DNA of 64,000 nt from Gammaproteobacteria bacterium (GCA_035279405.1 DATEHU010000011.1:1-64000), one strand, 5' to 3'; numbered from the stretch's first letter, positions 10,331 to 20,564 are shown. Numbers and translations: made by a program. The notes: generated by a model not told the origin, from the sequence alone.

Positions 10331-11764
10331 CTATTTACGCCTCCAAGTTGTTCCTTTAGCTCCATCCTCTATCACGATCCCATTCTTATCTAGTTCATCA
10401 CGGATGCGATCTGCCTCTTTCCAATTCATGTTGTTTCGTGCTGCATTCCGTTGATTGATCAAAAACTCTATTTTCTCATTGCTATATCCAACCAATGCCT
10501 GGATTGACGAGGTATCCTTCCCTTCATTTATATTCATAGTTCCATAATAATGCAGTGATTTAAAATATTTTTCTGGATCCTCCTGGAGCAGTCCTAATAC
10601 CCTGCCTAACTGGATAAGCAGCGCCACTAGATTACTAGCAACATTCAAATCATTTTCCTTTTGGCGATTAATTTCTCTGGCCAATTCAAACAATACGCTA
10701 ATGGCGATCGGTGTGTTGAAATCGTCGTCCATAGCCGCCGCAAAGTGCTCGCGGAACTCGCTGTGTTGCGGTGCGTTTCCGGGCCTAACATCACGTAAAG
10801 CGGTATAGAAACGCGCCAAACCGTGCGCCGCCAGATCCAGCGATGCATCGGAATAATTCAGCGGACTGCGGTAGTGACTGTTGAGGATGAAATAGCGCAC
10901 CACTTCCGGCCGGTACTTCTTCAGCACCTCGCGCACCGTGAAGAAGTTGCCGAGCGATTTCGACATCTTCTCTTCGTCCACGTTGACAAAACCGTTGTGC
11001 ATCCACAGGTTCACGAACGGCTCGCCGGTGGCCGCCTCGGACTGCGCGATTTCGTTCTCGTGGTGCGGAAACTGCAAATCCATGCCCCCGCCGTGGATGT
11101 CGAAGTGATTCCCCAGCGCGGCGGTGGACATAGCTGAGCATTCGATATGCCAGCCGGGCCGCCCCGCGCCCCAGGGCGACGGCCAGGCGGGTTCACCCGG
11201 TTTGGCCGCCTTCCACAGCACGAAATCCAGTGGATCGCGCTTGCTTTCGTCCACCTCGACACGCGCGCCGGCGCGTAAGTCCTCCGGCCGCTTGCCCGAC
11301 AGCTGTCCGTAGTTCTTGAAGCGGTTCACCGCGTAGTACATGTCGCCGTTCGGGCCTTGATAGGCAAAGCCCTTGTCCAACAAGGTCTGCACCATACGCA
11401 CGATGGCGTCGATGGATTGCGTAGCGCGCGGTTCGAGGTCCGGACGCAGCACACCCAGTGCTGCCTCGTCCTCATGGCTGAAGCGGATGAAGCGCTCGGT
11501 CAGTTGCTGGATGGACTCATGATTCTCGGCCGCACGCCGGATGATCTTGTCGTCAATGTCGGTGATGTTACGCACGTAGGTCAGGCGGTAACCGCTGGCC
11601 CGCAACCAGCGCACCGCGGTGTCGAACACCACCAGCATGCGTGCATGCCCGAGGTGCATGTAGTCGTACACCGTCAGGCCACAGACATACATGCGCACAT
11701 CCGCCGGACGAATGGGGACGAAGTTTTCTTTTTTACCGGTGAGCGAATTGTGGATTTTCAGCAT
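10331..11764 (-). CDS. cysS: cysteinyl-tRNA synthetase
   Basis: A 477-residue class I aminoacyl-tRNA synthetase that charges tRNA-Cys. The HIGH motif is in YMHLGHAR, the KMSKS motif in [11 protein letters not shown]. Zinc ligands are visible in YVCGLTV, HIECSAM and [15 protein letters not shown]. The C-terminal anticodon-binding part (residues about 350-477, bases 10331-10710) is clearly more AT-rich than the rest: 10501-10560 has 21 G+C of 60. The protein remains full length (E. coli 461). It follows gltX in the same direction, 6 bases apart. Confidence 0.95.
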   Translation of the reverse strand: MLKIHNSLTGKKENFVPIRPADVRMYVCGLTVYDYMHLGHARMLVVFDTAVRWLRASGYRLTYVRNITDIDDKIIRRAAENHESIQQLTERFIRFSHEDEAALGVLRPDLEPRATQSIDAIVRMVQTLLDKGFAYQGPNGDMYYAVNRFKNYGQLSGKRPEDLRAGARVEVDESKRDPLDFVLWKAAKPGEPAWPSPWGAGRPGWHIECSAMSTAALGNHFDIHGGGMDLQFPHHENEIAQSEAATGEPFVNLWMHNGFVNVDEEKMSKSLGNFFTVREVLKKYRPEVVRYFILNSHYRSPLNYSDASLDLAAHGLARFYTALRDVRPGNAPQHSEFREHFAAAMDDDFNTPIAISVLFELAREINRQKENDLNVASNLVALLIQLGRVLGLLQEDPEKYFKSLHYYGTMNINEGKDTSSIQALVGYSNEKIEFLINQRNAARNNMNWKEADRIRDELDKNGIVIEDGAKGTTWRRK

Positions 11765-11770
11765 GCGTCG

Positions 11771-13207
11771 TTAGTTCCGTGCAATTTCCGCAGCAGCTGT
11801 GAGTCGTCGATGGATACGTTCCGGCCCGAGCATTGTCCAAATCAAATCCAATTCGGGGCCATGCGTGATGCCGGTCAGTGCTACGCGCAATGGCATATAC
11901 AAATCACGGCCCCGCAGGCCGGTAACCTTGCTCAGGAAGTCTGCGTACTGTCTGTACAGACGTGCATTTTCAGGCAATAACTCCAGCGCGACTGAAAAAT
12001 ATTTCTCGGTAGCCTTACGAATAATTTTTTCCGCAACATCGTTATACAACAGCCTTTCAGAATAAAGCATACCCGCATAATCCGCTGCTTCCGCAGGAAA
12101 CAGGCTATGTTTGATATCCTGTTTAAGGAAGGTGATGAACTCGCGCCATTTATCATTCGGGACAAGAGCCTTGATGCGCGTGCCTTCTTTTGACTGAGTT
12201 AAATCCTGCCACAACACCGCATCCCGTATTTCAGACATCAGTACCTTTTGCCAATGACGCAACTGAGCTAAATCATAGTGAGCCGGAGACTTGTTCAATT
12301 TAAAGACGTCGAATCCTTCTGCAAGCTCTCGAAAATTCATCACTTGGTTAGTTTCATAGTGATGACCGAGCCTTGCTAGGTAATTCTTCACGGCAGCCGA
12401 AGAAAATCCCATTTCCTGTAATTCTCGGAGCGTGCCTCCCCCTTCACGCTTGGACAACGGCTTACCGTCGGCTCCAACCAGCAGGGATAGGTGCGCGTAG
12501 TGCGGGGTATGCAAACCCAAAGCCTGAAGTAATAACAGCTGCCTGGGTGTGTTCGCTAGATGATCTTCGCCACGCAATACGTGCGTGATACCCATGACGG
12601 CATCGTCCACCGCATTGCTGAAAAAAAACGCCGGACTGCCGTCGGCACGGCGTATCACGAAATCGCCGATGTCCTTGTGGGCGAAGCGCTGTGCACCGCG
12701 AATCAGGTCATCGAATTCGGTGGCGCCCTTCTCCGGCACGCGAAAGCGTAGTGCCGGTTTCATTCCCTGCGCAAGCCGTGATTCGATTTCTGCAGTCGTG
12801 AGACCCGCGCATGTTCCCGCATAACGCGGCGGCTGCCCGGCGGCCAGCTGCGTCTTGCGCGCCAGCGCCAGCTCTGCAGGTGTGCAAAAGCACGGGTATG
12901 TGCGCCCGTGCTCCGCCAATTTGTCGGTGAAAGTGCGGTAAATCCGGCTGCGTTCCGACTGGCGATACGGCGCGTGCGGCCCGCCCACGTCCGGACCTTC
13001 CTGCCAATGCAGACCGAGCCAGGCCAGGTCAGCGAGCAGCACGGTTTCGAACTCTGAGCGCGAGCGCTCGGCGTCGGTGTCCTCAATGCGCAGGATGAAC
13101 TCACCACCCGCTTGCGCTGCCAGCAGCGCACTGAAAAGCGCGGTGCGCGCGTTGCCCACATGCAGCTGGCCGGTCGGACTGGGTGCAAAACGGGTGCGCA
13201 GCGTCAT
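11771..13207 (-). CDS. gltX: glutamyl-tRNA synthetase
   Basis: A 478-residue class I synthetase for glutamate. It begins MTLRTRFAPSPTGQLHVGNART with the HIGH variant HVGN, and has the KMSKS variant PLSKREGG near residue 245. CFC at about 98-100 and YAGTC at about 125 resemble the zinc-binding knuckle of E. coli-type GltX. In Pseudomonas this locus carries glnS, but the motifs here fit GltX. I chose ATG 13207; ATG 13216 and 13240 are upstream alternatives. The 3' half (11771-12550) is more AT-rich than the 5' half. Confidence 0.92.
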   Translation of the reverse strand: MTLRTRFAPSPTGQLHVGNARTALFSALLAAQAGGEFILRIEDTDAERSRSEFETVLLADLAWLGLHWQEGPDVGGPHAPYRQSERSRIYRTFTDKLAEHGRTYPCFCTPAELALARKTQLAAGQPPRYAGTCAGLTTAEIESRLAQGMKPALRFRVPEKGATEFDDLIRGAQRFAHKDIGDFVIRRADGSPAFFFSNAVDDAVMGITHVLRGEDHLANTPRQLLLLQALGLHTPHYAHLSLLVGADGKPLSKREGGGTLRELQEMGFSSAAVKNYLARLGHHYETNQVMNFRELAEGFDVFKLNKSPAHYDLAQLRHWQKVLMSEIRDAVLWQDLTQSKEGTRIKALVPNDKWREFITFLKQDIKHSLFPAEAADYAGMLYSERLLYNDVAEKIIRKATEKYFSVALELLPENARLYRQYADFLSKVTGLRGRDLYMPLRVALTGITHGPELDLIWTMLGPERIHRRLTAAAEIARN

Positions 13208-13249
13208 GGCGCGCATTCTATCAGGGCCGATATTCCCCACCCCGCGCGG

Positions 13250-13279
13250 CTGTCATATTTCCAACCGTGCCCGTATGAT
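13250..13279 (+). promoter_or_regulatory. possible promoter of the cyclophilin-lpxH pair
   Basis: In the 96-base divergent gap, CTGTCA (13250-13255, 4 of 6 to the -35) lies 18 bases before TATGAT (13274-13279, 5 of 6 to the -10), followed by AAGGAG at 13291 and the start at 13304. Confidence 0.4.
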
Positions 13280-13303
13280 GACCCGCGTCCAAGGAGAACG
13301 CTC

Positions 13304-13909
13304 ATGACAAAGCGCCTGCTCGCCGTACTTGTGCTGCTGTTGCTTGGCGCCTGCAGCCAGGTTCCGGTGCGGCCCACCGCACCACCGGATCCGTATCCCG
13401 ATGTGGCCATCAAAACCAGCCTGGGAACGTTCGTCGTGAAACTGGACCGCGAGCGCGCACCGCTCACCGTGCGGAATTTCCTGCAGTACGTGCACAGCGG
13501 CTTCTACAACGGCACCAGCTTTTACCGCGTGGTACCCGGTTTCGTGATCCAGGGCGGCGACTACACCGCCACCTACCAGGAAAAGAAAACCGCCGCGCCC
13601 ATACCCAACGAATCCGGTAACGGTCTCTCCAATCTGCGCGGCACCATCGCCATGGCGCGCGACAGCGCTCCGCATACGGCCACGGCCGCGTTCTACATCA
13701 ATCTGGTGGACAACAGGAAACTGGATCCGCGTCCGGATCGCTGGGGCTACGCCGTGTTCGGCCGTGTGATTCGCGGCATGGCGGTCGTGGACAAGATCGC
13801 CGCCGTGCCCAACGGCAAAGTCGGCCCTTTCGACAAAGATGCACCGCGCGCGCCGGTGGTAATCCTCAAAGTGTGGATGCTGCCGCAACCCGCCAATTTG
13901 GAACCGTGA
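13304..13909 (+). CDS. lipoprotein cyclophilin-type peptidyl-prolyl isomerase
   Basis: A 201-residue protein with a lipoprotein signal (MTKRLLAVLVLLLLGACSQ; lipobox LLGAC, cysteine at 17), so it should sit lipid-anchored in the periplasm. The rest is a bacterial PpiA/PpiB-type cyclophilin: FYRVVPGFVIQGGD contains the catalytic arginine and glutamine, and GTIAMARDSAPHTATAAFYIN the substrate groove. ATG 13304 has AAGGAG 8 bases upstream. The stop overlaps the lpxH start. In Pseudomonas a cytosolic ppiB sits here; the lipid anchor is a difference. Confidence 0.9.
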   Translation: MTKRLLAVLVLLLLGACSQVPVRPTAPPDPYPDVAIKTSLGTFVVKLDRERAPLTVRNFLQYVHSGFYNGTSFYRVVPGFVIQGGDYTATYQEKKTAAPIPNESGNGLSNLRGTIAMARDSAPHTATAAFYINLVDNRKLDPRPDRWGYAVFGRVIRGMAVVDKIAAVPNGKVGPFDKDAPRAPVVILKVWMLPQPANLEP

Positions 13910-14640
13910 CCACCTTGTTCATCTCTGACCTGCACCTCGACGCGACACGGCCGCGAATCACGCAGTTGTTTCTGCAATTCCTCAGCACCGAGGCGCGCCG
14001 CGCGCAGGCCTTGTACATCCTCGGCGATTTCTTCGAGGCCTGGATTGGCGACGACGATCCGGATCCCCATCACGCCGATGTCATCGCGGCTGTGTGCACA
14101 CTCACCGCCACGGGCGTGCCGGTGTACTTCATGCACGGCAACCGGGATTTTCTCATCGGCGCCGGATTCATGCGCAAGACCGGTTGTACTCTGCTCCCGG
14201 ATCCGACGCGCATGGAGCTTTACGGCACGCCCACTCTGCTGATGCACGGCGACCTGCTGTGCACTGACGACCTTGAATACCAGAAATTCCGCCGTCAGGT
14301 GCGTGATCCCGCATGGCAAAGAGCTTTCCTCGCCAAACCTGTCACGGAACGCCTCCGGTTTGCGCAACAAGCACGCGCCCAGAGCCAGATCCAGACATCC
14401 GCCAAACCCGACTATCTGATGGACGTGAACGCACAGGAGGTCGAGCGCGTGATGCGGGAGCAGCAGGTCACGCGCCTGATCCACGGCCACACCCATCGCC
14501 CCGCCGTGCACCGCTTTGTCGCCAACGGCAAGGATCTGACCCGCATCGTGCTGGGGGACTGGTACGAACAGTCAAGCGTGCTCGCAGTGGACCAAAATGC
14601 GTTCGAGTTGCACGACCCGCGCGGTAACAACTCGAATTAG
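13906..14640 (+). CDS. lpxH: UDP-2,3-diacylglucosamine diphosphatase LpxH
   Basis: A 244-residue calcineurin-like phosphoesterase of lipid A synthesis, cleaving UDP-2,3-diacylglucosamine to lipid X at the inner face of the inner membrane. Metal-binding blocks in order: ISDLHLD, ILGDFFEAWIGDDD, MHGNRDFLIG, LMHGDLLCTDD, IHGHTHRPAVH. The likely start is GTG 13906, overlapping the cyclophilin stop by 4 bases (GTGA); an upstream GTG-type extension to 13873 is possible but not family-like. E. coli LpxH is 240 residues. Confidence 0.93.
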   Translation: MTTLFISDLHLDATRPRITQLFLQFLSTEARRAQALYILGDFFEAWIGDDDPDPHHADVIAAVCTLTATGVPVYFMHGNRDFLIGAGFMRKTGCTLLPDPTRMELYGTPTLLMHGDLLCTDDLEYQKFRRQVRDPAWQRAFLAKPVTERLRFAQQARAQSQIQTSAKPDYLMDVNAQEVERVMREQQVTRLIHGHTHRPAVHRFVANGKDLTRIVLGDWYEQSSVLAVDQNAFELHDPRGNNSN

Positions 14641-14673
14641 CCCGGTGGTCGCGCGCCCGTTCGAGTCTCCCGG

Positions 14674-15318
14674 CTAGGCAATGCCAACCGGGATTCCGCT
14701 GTGAAAGCGGAAATCACGATCCGGGGTTTCAATCAGTTCCTGTTCCGCTCCTGCAAATGTCGCAACACGCCCGGCAAGGGCCGCGCCGCCATAACGCTGC
14801 GCCAAGCCGAGATACAGCGAACAATGCCGGGCTTCGGCTCCAGCCAGGCGGGCGTAAAAATCCGCAAGCTCGGTGTCCAATACGCTGGATAGTGCCGCGA
14901 AACGCTCGCAGGAGCGCGCTTCGATAAATGCGCCCACCAGCAGCAAATCGGCGAGGCGCTCGGGCTCACGTTTGCGCGCATGCCGGCGCAGGCCTGCGGC
15001 ATAACGCGCGGCGCTCAAGGGCCGTGGCGGGATGCCGCGCCGGCGCAACAGGCGCGTCACCTGTTCGAAATGCCGCAGCTCCTCGCGCGCGAGGCGCGAC
15101 AACGGTTCCTGCAATTCCGGGTAACGGTCGCCGTGCTGGAACATGAGACTGAACGCGGTCGCCGCGGCCTTCTTCTCGCAGTTGGCATGGTCCAGCAGCA
15201 GCAGATCCTGGTGGTGAGATACCGCATCCAGCCACGCACGCGGCGTGGGACAGGTCAATAACTGCCCGGCGGCTAGCGCGTCGCTGCGCACTCGCCACTC
15301 ATGGAGCTGCGGCTTCAC
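14674..15318 (-). CDS. miaE: tRNA 2-methylthio-N6-isopentenyladenosine-37 hydroxylase MiaE
   Basis: A 214-residue non-haem diiron monooxygenase that hydroxylates ms2i6A37 in tRNAs reading U-starting codons. Ferritin-like ligands are visible: EELRHFEQV (E and H around residues 79-83), FIEARSCERF, and EARHCSLY. GTG start at 15318. The start overlaps the end of the glycerate kinase gene by 20 bases, so the two are coupled. It converges with lpxH, 33 bases apart. Confidence 0.88.
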   Translation of the reverse strand: MKPQLHEWRVRSDALAAGQLLTCPTPRAWLDAVSHHQDLLLLDHANCEKKAAATAFSLMFQHGDRYPELQEPLSRLAREELRHFEQVTRLLRRRGIPPRPLSAARYAAGLRRHARKREPERLADLLLVGAFIEARSCERFAALSSVLDTELADFYARLAGAEARHCSLYLGLAQRYGGAALAGRVATFAGAEQELIETPDRDFRFHSGIPVGIA

Positions 15319-16525
15319 CGGATTTGAAAGCGATCACCAGATCCATCACGTTCGTTCCGGTCGGGCCGGTATACACGAGGTCCCCGCTGGCTTCCAGAAA
15401 ATTGCCGGCGTCGGCGCGCGCCAGGCAATCGCCTGCGTCGAATCCCCCCTCGCCGCCGCGCTCCAGGGTACCGCCATCCACAAGCGCACCGGCATCGTTG
15501 GAGTTGCCATCGGTACCGTCGGTGCCGGCCGCGAGCATGTGTATGTCGCTGCGCCCCTTCAGTTTGCACGCCGCGGCCAGCGCCAGCATCTGGTTGCGGC
15601 CGCCGCGTCCGGGATGTTCCGGCAGGCACACCACGGTTTCTCCGCCCCAGATGTGCAGGCCCGGCTCGGAACGCAGCATGAACTCCGCGATGCGTTCGCC
15701 GCAGACCGCCGCATCGCCGGCGGGAAAATCCGCGTGCACACGCGTGCATGCCACCACCCCGGCAGCCGCCTGCTGCACCGCCTGGCGTGCCTGGCCATTG
15801 GTTGCCAGCAGGTGCACCGACACATTGCCGGCCTCGACCTGCGGCAGCGGCCATTGCGGATTCAAATTCGCGAACTGCTCCGGCAATTCCGGCAATGCTC
15901 CGGCCAGCGGCGGCAGCAGCAGCCCGGACCCGATATGCTCCGGCACATCGCGCGGCACATCCGAGATCAACAACAGATCGGTACGGCGTCCGCCGACATC
16001 CGCCAGCAGCCGTCCACCCTTGATCTGGGAAAACGCGGAACGCACGCGGTTGACCGCATCGATCGGCAAACCGCTGGCCAGCAGCCAGCGGGAAAGCATG
16101 CGCAGATTTGCGAGCGAAATTCCCGCCAGCGGCACTTCGGCCAGACTGGATGCGCCGCCTGAAACCAAAAACAGGAAATGCGCATCCGCTGGTGCGCTCG
16201 CGAGGAACAGGCGCAACGCGTTGCCGGCCGCCAGACTGTGTTCATCCGGGAGCGGATGGCCGGCTTCGAGCAGCAGGATGCGCGGATCGCGATACACCGG
16301 CGAGTCCTGGTGCCCATAGCGCGTGATCACCAGCCCCGAAGTGAGCTGGCTGCCGACCGCATCCAGCGCGCCCGCGGTCATGGCATCCGCGGCTTTGCCC
16401 ATGGCCACCAGATACAAGGGCACGGAGAACTGCCGCCCGCGCAGAGCTGCGTACACGCAAGCGCGTCCATTCACGGCGGCCAGGCCGCTCTGGAACAGGT
16501 GCAACAGGAACTGGCGCCGATCCAT
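15299..16525 (-). CDS. glycerate 2-kinase (GckA/TtuD, DUF4147-MOFRL)
   Basis: A 408-residue kinase that phosphorylates D-glycerate (or hydroxypyruvate) to 2-phosphoglycerate. The N-terminal DUF4147 domain (about 5-240) has VAMGKAADAM and FLVSGGASSLAEVP; the C-terminal MOFRL domain (about 285-395) has GGETVVCLPEHPGRGGRNQMLALA and AAGTDGTDGNSNDAGA. The protein is slightly shorter than usual (about 420-440). It is placed between purF and miaE, same strand, 26 bases from purF; no other glyoxylate genes are nearby to indicate the pathway. Confidence 0.85.
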   Translation of the reverse strand: MDRRQFLLHLFQSGLAAVNGRACVYAALRGRQFSVPLYLVAMGKAADAMTAGALDAVGSQLTSGLVITRYGHQDSPVYRDPRILLLEAGHPLPDEHSLAAGNALRLFLASAPADAHFLFLVSGGASSLAEVPLAGISLANLRMLSRWLLASGLPIDAVNRVRSAFSQIKGGRLLADVGGRRTDLLLISDVPRDVPEHIGSGLLLPPLAGALPELPEQFANLNPQWPLPQVEAGNVSVHLLATNGQARQAVQQAAAGVVACTRVHADFPAGDAAVCGERIAEFMLRSEPGLHIWGGETVVCLPEHPGRGGRNQMLALAAACKLKGRSDIHMLAAGTDGTDGNSNDAGALVDGGTLERGGEGGFDAGDCLARADAGNFLEASGDLVYTGPTGTNVMDLVIAFKSGEAAAP

Positions 16526-16551
16526 GCGTACTTCGTTAAAACCGGTCAGCG

Positions 16552-18063
16552 TCAGGACACGTTGTACATTTCGATGACCTGGCGATCGTCGCGCACGCGC
16601 TTCTGCTTGGCCTCGTCGGAGCGCTCGTGGGCCAGCGTCGCCAGATAATCGCCGGTCACGTCGCCGGTGACGTATTCCCCGGAAAACACCGAGGTATCGA
16701 AACGCTGGATCTTGGGATTGCCGCGCCGCACCGCGTCAATCAGGTCATCGAGGTTCTGGTAGATGAGCCTGTCGGCGCCGATGAACTCGGCCACCTGCTG
16801 TTCGCTGCGGTCGTGGGCGATCAGCTCGCTCACCGTCGGCATGTCGATGCCGTAGACGTTGGGGAACCGTACCGGCGGCGCCGCCGAAGCGAAATACACC
16901 TTGTGCGCGCCGGCCTCGCGCGCCATGTTGATGATCTGCTGCGAAGTGGTGCCGCGCACGATGGAATCGTCCACCAGCAGCACGTTTTTGCCGCTGAACT
17001 CCAGATCGATGGCATTCAATTTCTGGTGCACCGACTGATTGCGCTGCTTCTGGCCCGGCATGATGAAGGTGCGACCGATATAGCGGTTCTTGATGAAGCC
17101 CTCGCGGTACTTGAGCCCCAGCACGTTGGCGAGCTGCAAGGCGCTGGTGCGGCTGGTATCGGGAATCGGGATCACCACGTCGATATCGTGCTGCGCCCAT
17201 TCGCGCTGGATTTTCTCGGCCAGCTTGTCGCCCATGCGCATGCGCGCCTTGTACACCGAGATGTCATCCATGATGGAGTCCGGCCGTGCGAAGTACACGT
17301 ATTCGAAGATGCACGGTGAGTACAGTGCTTTCTCCGCGCATTGCTGCGTGTGCAGCATGCCGTGACGGTCGATGACCACCGCCTCTCCCGGCGCCACGTC
17401 GCGTATCAACTCGAATCCGCACACGTCCAGCGCCACCGATTCCGACGCGATCATGTACTCGGTGCCCTTGTCGGTGATGCGCTGGCCGAAGACCAGGGGA
17501 CGAATGCCGAACGGATCGCGGAAGCCGACGATGCCGTAGCCGGCAATCAGGCCGATATTGGCGTAGCCGCCGCGGCAGCGGCGGTGCACCGCGGCCACCG
17601 CCTTGAAGATGTCGCGCTCGTCCACTTCCAGTCCGCCGTTACGCTGCAGCTCGTGGGCGAACACGTTGAGCAGGATTTCCGAATCCGATTCGGTGTTCAG
17701 GTGCCGCCGGTCCTCACGAAACAGCATGTCCTTGAGGGCGCGCGCATTGGTGAGGTTGCCGTTGTGACCGAGGGCAATGCCGTAGGGCGAATTGGTGTAG
17801 AACGGCTGGGCCTCGGCGGAATTGGCGCAGCCGGCTGTCGGATAGCGCACATGGCCCAAGCCGATGCTGCCGCGCAACCTCAGCATATGGCGCTGGTGGA
17901 AAACGTCGCGCACCAGCCCGTTGCTCTTGCGCAGGTGCAGGCGCTCGCCGTCGCAGGTCATCATGCCGGCGGCGTCCTGACCGCGATGCTGCAGCACAAT
18001 CAGCGCGTCATAGAGCAGCTGATTGACATCGCTGTGCCCCACGACTCCGACGATTCCGCACAT
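16552..18063 (-). CDS. purF: amidophosphoribosyltransferase
   Basis: A 503-residue enzyme of the first committed step of purine synthesis, converting PRPP and glutamine to phosphoribosylamine. Cys2 of MCGIVGVVG is the glutaminase nucleophile after removal of Met1. Residues 1-230 form the Ntn glutaminase domain ([20 protein letters not shown]); the phosphoribosyltransferase domain carries the PRPP loop [13 protein letters not shown] near residue 365. E. coli PurF is 505. Follows cvpA by 11 bases, as in other gammaproteobacteria. Confidence 0.96.
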   Translation of the reverse strand: MCGIVGVVGHSDVNQLLYDALIVLQHRGQDAAGMMTCDGERLHLRKSNGLVRDVFHQRHMLRLRGSIGLGHVRYPTAGCANSAEAQPFYTNSPYGIALGHNGNLTNARALKDMLFREDRRHLNTESDSEILLNVFAHELQRNGGLEVDERDIFKAVAAVHRRCRGGYANIGLIAGYGIVGFRDPFGIRPLVFGQRITDKGTEYMIASESVALDVCGFELIRDVAPGEAVVIDRHGMLHTQQCAEKALYSPCIFEYVYFARPDSIMDDISVYKARMRMGDKLAEKIQREWAQHDIDVVIPIPDTSRTSALQLANVLGLKYREGFIKNRYIGRTFIMPGQKQRNQSVHQKLNAIDLEFSGKNVLLVDDSIVRGTTSQQIINMAREAGAHKVYFASAAPPVRFPNVYGIDMPTVSELIAHDRSEQQVAEFIGADRLIYQNLDDLIDAVRRGNPKIQRFDTSVFSGEYVTGDVTGDYLATLAHERSDEAKQKRVRDDRQVIEMYNVS

Positions 18064-18074
18064 CGCACGCCTCG

Positions 18075-18596
18075 CTAGGGTTTGTGCCTGGGTTCGGCCA
18101 CGGACTTCAGGCCCGACATCATCTCATCCGCCACCGGTTGCGGCAGCAGTGCGCGCATCCAGCCGGCGGCACCCTGCGCATAGGGAATCAGCCGCGACTC
18201 ACGCCACCAATGGTCCTTCGGCAAGGTGGTGAAGCCCGCCACGATCACCAGCACGGCCACGATCACCACGCCGCGCACCAGACCGAAGATCACGCCCAGG
18301 GTGCGATCGCTGGCACTCGCACCGGTATGCGCCATGAGCTTGCCGAGCACCAGGTTGATGAGCATGCCGATGATCAGAATCACCACGAACAGGATCACGA
18401 AACCCACGATCATGCGCACCGAAGGATTTTGAATCACCTTGAACGCATCGCCGACCTGCGACGCAAAACGTAATGCCACCCAGAAGGCCACGATCCAGGT
18501 GATCAGCGACACCACCTCCCGCAGGAAACCGCGCCACAGACTGATGAGGGCCGAGACTACGATGATTAAAATGATGAGGTAGTCAGCCCAGTTCAT
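18075..18596 (-). CDS. cvpA: CvpA family inner-membrane protein
   Basis: A 173-residue protein with four hydrophobic segments (about residues 4-22, 26-45, 62-84, 100-122) and a short cytosolic tail. CvpA is needed for colicin V production in E. coli and for envelope stress tolerance; its exact role is unclear. ATG 18596 ([20 protein letters not shown]) is the family start; the open frame to 18710 is not conserved-looking. Adjacent to purF, the usual place. Confidence 0.9.
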   Translation of the reverse strand: MNWADYLIILIIVVSALISLWRGFLREVVSLITWIVAFWVALRFASQVGDAFKVIQNPSVRMIVGFVILFVVILIIGMLINLVLGKLMAHTGASASDRTLGVIFGLVRGVVIVAVLVIVAGFTTLPKDHWWRESRLIPYAQGAAGWMRALLPQPVADEMMSGLKSVAEPRHKP

Positions 18597-18669
18597 GCGC
18601 GCCTTGGCTACCCGGCGTACCGCCTCGAATACGGGGTGACATTCTAACAGAGGCACATGCCGCGCGCCT

Positions 18670-19248
18670 TCAGCTGTTCGGCACCACCTCCGCTCGGCCA
18701 CCAAATGCACGCGCTACTCCTGACACCACGCGCTCCGCCGCAGCCCGGTCGGCATAAGGGCCGACACGCACGCGATAATACGTGCGTCCGCTCTTGTGGT
18801 AGCGGCTTATATAGGCATGATAGCCGCGCTTGGCGAGCTTGCGCTCAACTGCGCGTGCGTTGCGCTCGTTGGCGTAACTGCCTGCTTGCACGGCCCATTT
18901 ACCGTGTATTGCGGCGTGCGTGGCCGGCGCCGGCGTCACTGTCGGTGCGGAAGGTTTGGTCGCCTTCGGCTGACGCACCACCGGCGTCACAACCTGGCGC
19001 GTCGCCGCAACCGGCGCGCGCTGCGCATCGGCAGCCACGGGACGCGTGCCAGCATCCGCCGGGCCGCTCAAGGCCATGTGATAGGTGCTCTCCGCAGCCG
19101 GCGCGGTTGTAGCCTGCGGCAAAGCCAGCGGCTGAGTCACCGTGGTGCTCGGTGGCGAACCGCCCTTCAGCACCCAGGGAATGATGATAATCGCCAGGAC
19201 CACCAGCACCGCCGCACCGATCAGGCGCTCTTTTAATCCGATCAGCAT
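18670..19248 (-). CDS. dedD: SPOR-domain protein, DedD-like
   Basis: A 192-residue single-pass inner-membrane protein: a short cytosolic N-terminus, a membrane segment (residues about 9-29, AAVLVVLAIIIIPWVLKGG), a low-complexity Ala/Thr/Pro periplasmic linker, and a SPOR domain (about 115-190, WAVQAGSYANERNARAVERKLAKRG). SPOR domains bind denuded peptidoglycan at the division septum. Start ATG 19248 with GGAG upstream. Position between folC and cvpA is that of dedD in E. coli. Confidence 0.85.
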   Translation of the reverse strand: MLIGLKERLIGAAVLVVLAIIIIPWVLKGGSPPSTTVTQPLALPQATTAPAAESTYHMALSGPADAGTRPVAADAQRAPVAATRQVVTPVVRQPKATKPSAPTVTPAPATHAAIHGKWAVQAGSYANERNARAVERKLAKRGYHAYISRYHKSGRTYYRVRVGPYADRAAAERVVSGVARAFGGRAEVVPNS

Positions 19249-19280
19249 TTCCCGGTCTCCATTGCGGCGCACCTGCCGCT

Positions 19281-20564
19281 TCAGGCCACATTGGTAACCG
19301 ATTCGCGCAAAATGCGCAAGATTGCGCTCACGGTTTGAAACGAACCGAAGATCACGATGCGGTCGCCGCGCCCGGCAGCGGCGCGCGCCGCTCGCCAAGC
19401 GTCAATGACCGAAGCATGTGCATGCAATGACGCGCGCGGTAGCGCGCTGCGTATACGCGTCGCCAAGTCTGCCGCCGTCTGTCCGCGCGGTCCACCAAGC
19501 CCCCCCAGATGCCAGGAATCAATGCGCTCGCCCAGTGCCTGGGCGACGGTATCGGCGGCCTTGTCCCGGTACATGCCGATGACCGCGAAGGTGCGCCCGC
19601 CACCGCGCGTGGCGTCCAGATTGGATGCCAGTACGCGCGCGGCGTCCTGGTTGTGCGCGACATCCAGAATCAACTCGACGTCGCCGGGCACACGTTCAAA
19701 ACGCGCGCTGATCTTCGCCTGCTGCAATCCCTTGCGGATTGCGGCCTCGCTCACGGCAAGCTCCGATCGCACCGCCCGCAACAAAGCGATTGAGCTGGCC
19801 GCATTGTCGTACTGGATCCGGCCCGGTATGGCCGGAGGCGGCAGATTTCCAATGTGGCTCCCGTCACCTTGCCAAGTCCAGCCATCGCCCGTGGCCTGCC
19901 ATTCAAAATCTCGGCCGAGCACCCGCAAGTCGGCACCGTTCCGCTGCGCGGTCTGCATCAAGCGCAGTGGCGGATCGCGGTCGCCGCAAATCGCAGGCCG
20001 GCCGCGGCGGTAAATGCCGGCCTTCTCGTAACCGATGCTGTCGCGGTCCGGCCCCAGCCATTCCATGTGATCCAGTCCTACCGATGCCACCAGGGCGCCC
20101 AGCGGGTCCACGGCGTTAACCGCATCCAGCCGCCCGCCCATGCCCACCTCCAGCACGGCAACATCAATACTGTGATTGCGGAAAATATCCAGCGCCGCCA
20201 AAGTCCCGAATTCAAAATACGTGAGGCTGGTTGCGCCGCGCGCCCTGTCCACCCGTGCGAATGACTCGCACAGCTCGGCATCCATGACTTCCCTGCCACC
20301 GATGCGGATACGCTCGTTGTAACGCAACAGATGCGGTGAGGTGTAGGCGCCGGCCTGGTAGCCCTGGGCGCGCAACATGGCGTCCAGAAACGCCACGCAT
20401 GAGCCCTTGCCGTTGGTACCGCCTACGGTCAGCACCTTGAACGGCGGTCGTTCGATCTGCATCGCCTGGAGCACGCGCCGCACACGCTCCAGGCCCAGAT
20501 CTATCGGATTGGGGTGCAACTGCTCCTGCCACGCGAGCCAGTCCTTGAGCGTGGCGAAGCGCAT
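19281..20564 (-). CDS. folC: bifunctional folylpolyglutamate synthase / dihydrofolate synthase
   Basis: A 427-residue Mur-ligase-family enzyme that adds glutamate to dihydropteroate and then to folates. Visible motifs: the ATP loop VGGTNGKGSCVAFL (about 46-59), YTSPHLLRYNERI, EVGMGGRLDAVNAVDP and the C-terminal ILDVAHNQDAARVLASNL. ATG 20564. Same-strand neighbours accD and dedD, as in E. coli. Confidence 0.94.
   Translation of the reverse strand: MRFATLKDWLAWQEQLHPNPIDLGLERVRRVLQAMQIERPPFKVLTVGGTNGKGSCVAFLDAMLRAQGYQAGAYTSPHLLRYNERIRIGGREVMDAELCESFARVDRARGATSLTYFEFGTLAALDIFRNHSIDVAVLEVGMGGRLDAVNAVDPLGALVASVGLDHMEWLGPDRDSIGYEKAGIYRRGRPAICGDRDPPLRLMQTAQRNGADLRVLGRDFEWQATGDGWTWQGDGSHIGNLPPPAIPGRIQYDNAASSIALLRAVRSELAVSEAAIRKGLQQAKISARFERVPGDVELILDVAHNQDAARVLASNLDATRGGGRTFAVIGMYRDKAADTVAQALGERIDSWHLGGLGGPRGQTAADLATRIRSALPRASLHAHASVIDAWRAARAAAGRGDRIVIFGSFQTVSAILRILRESVTNVA

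Noticed and set aside
11771-13207. Glutaminyl-tRNA synthetase (glnS), as found at this place in Pseudomonas
   Set aside because: Motifs (HVGN, CFC knuckle, SKREGG) and length fit GltX.
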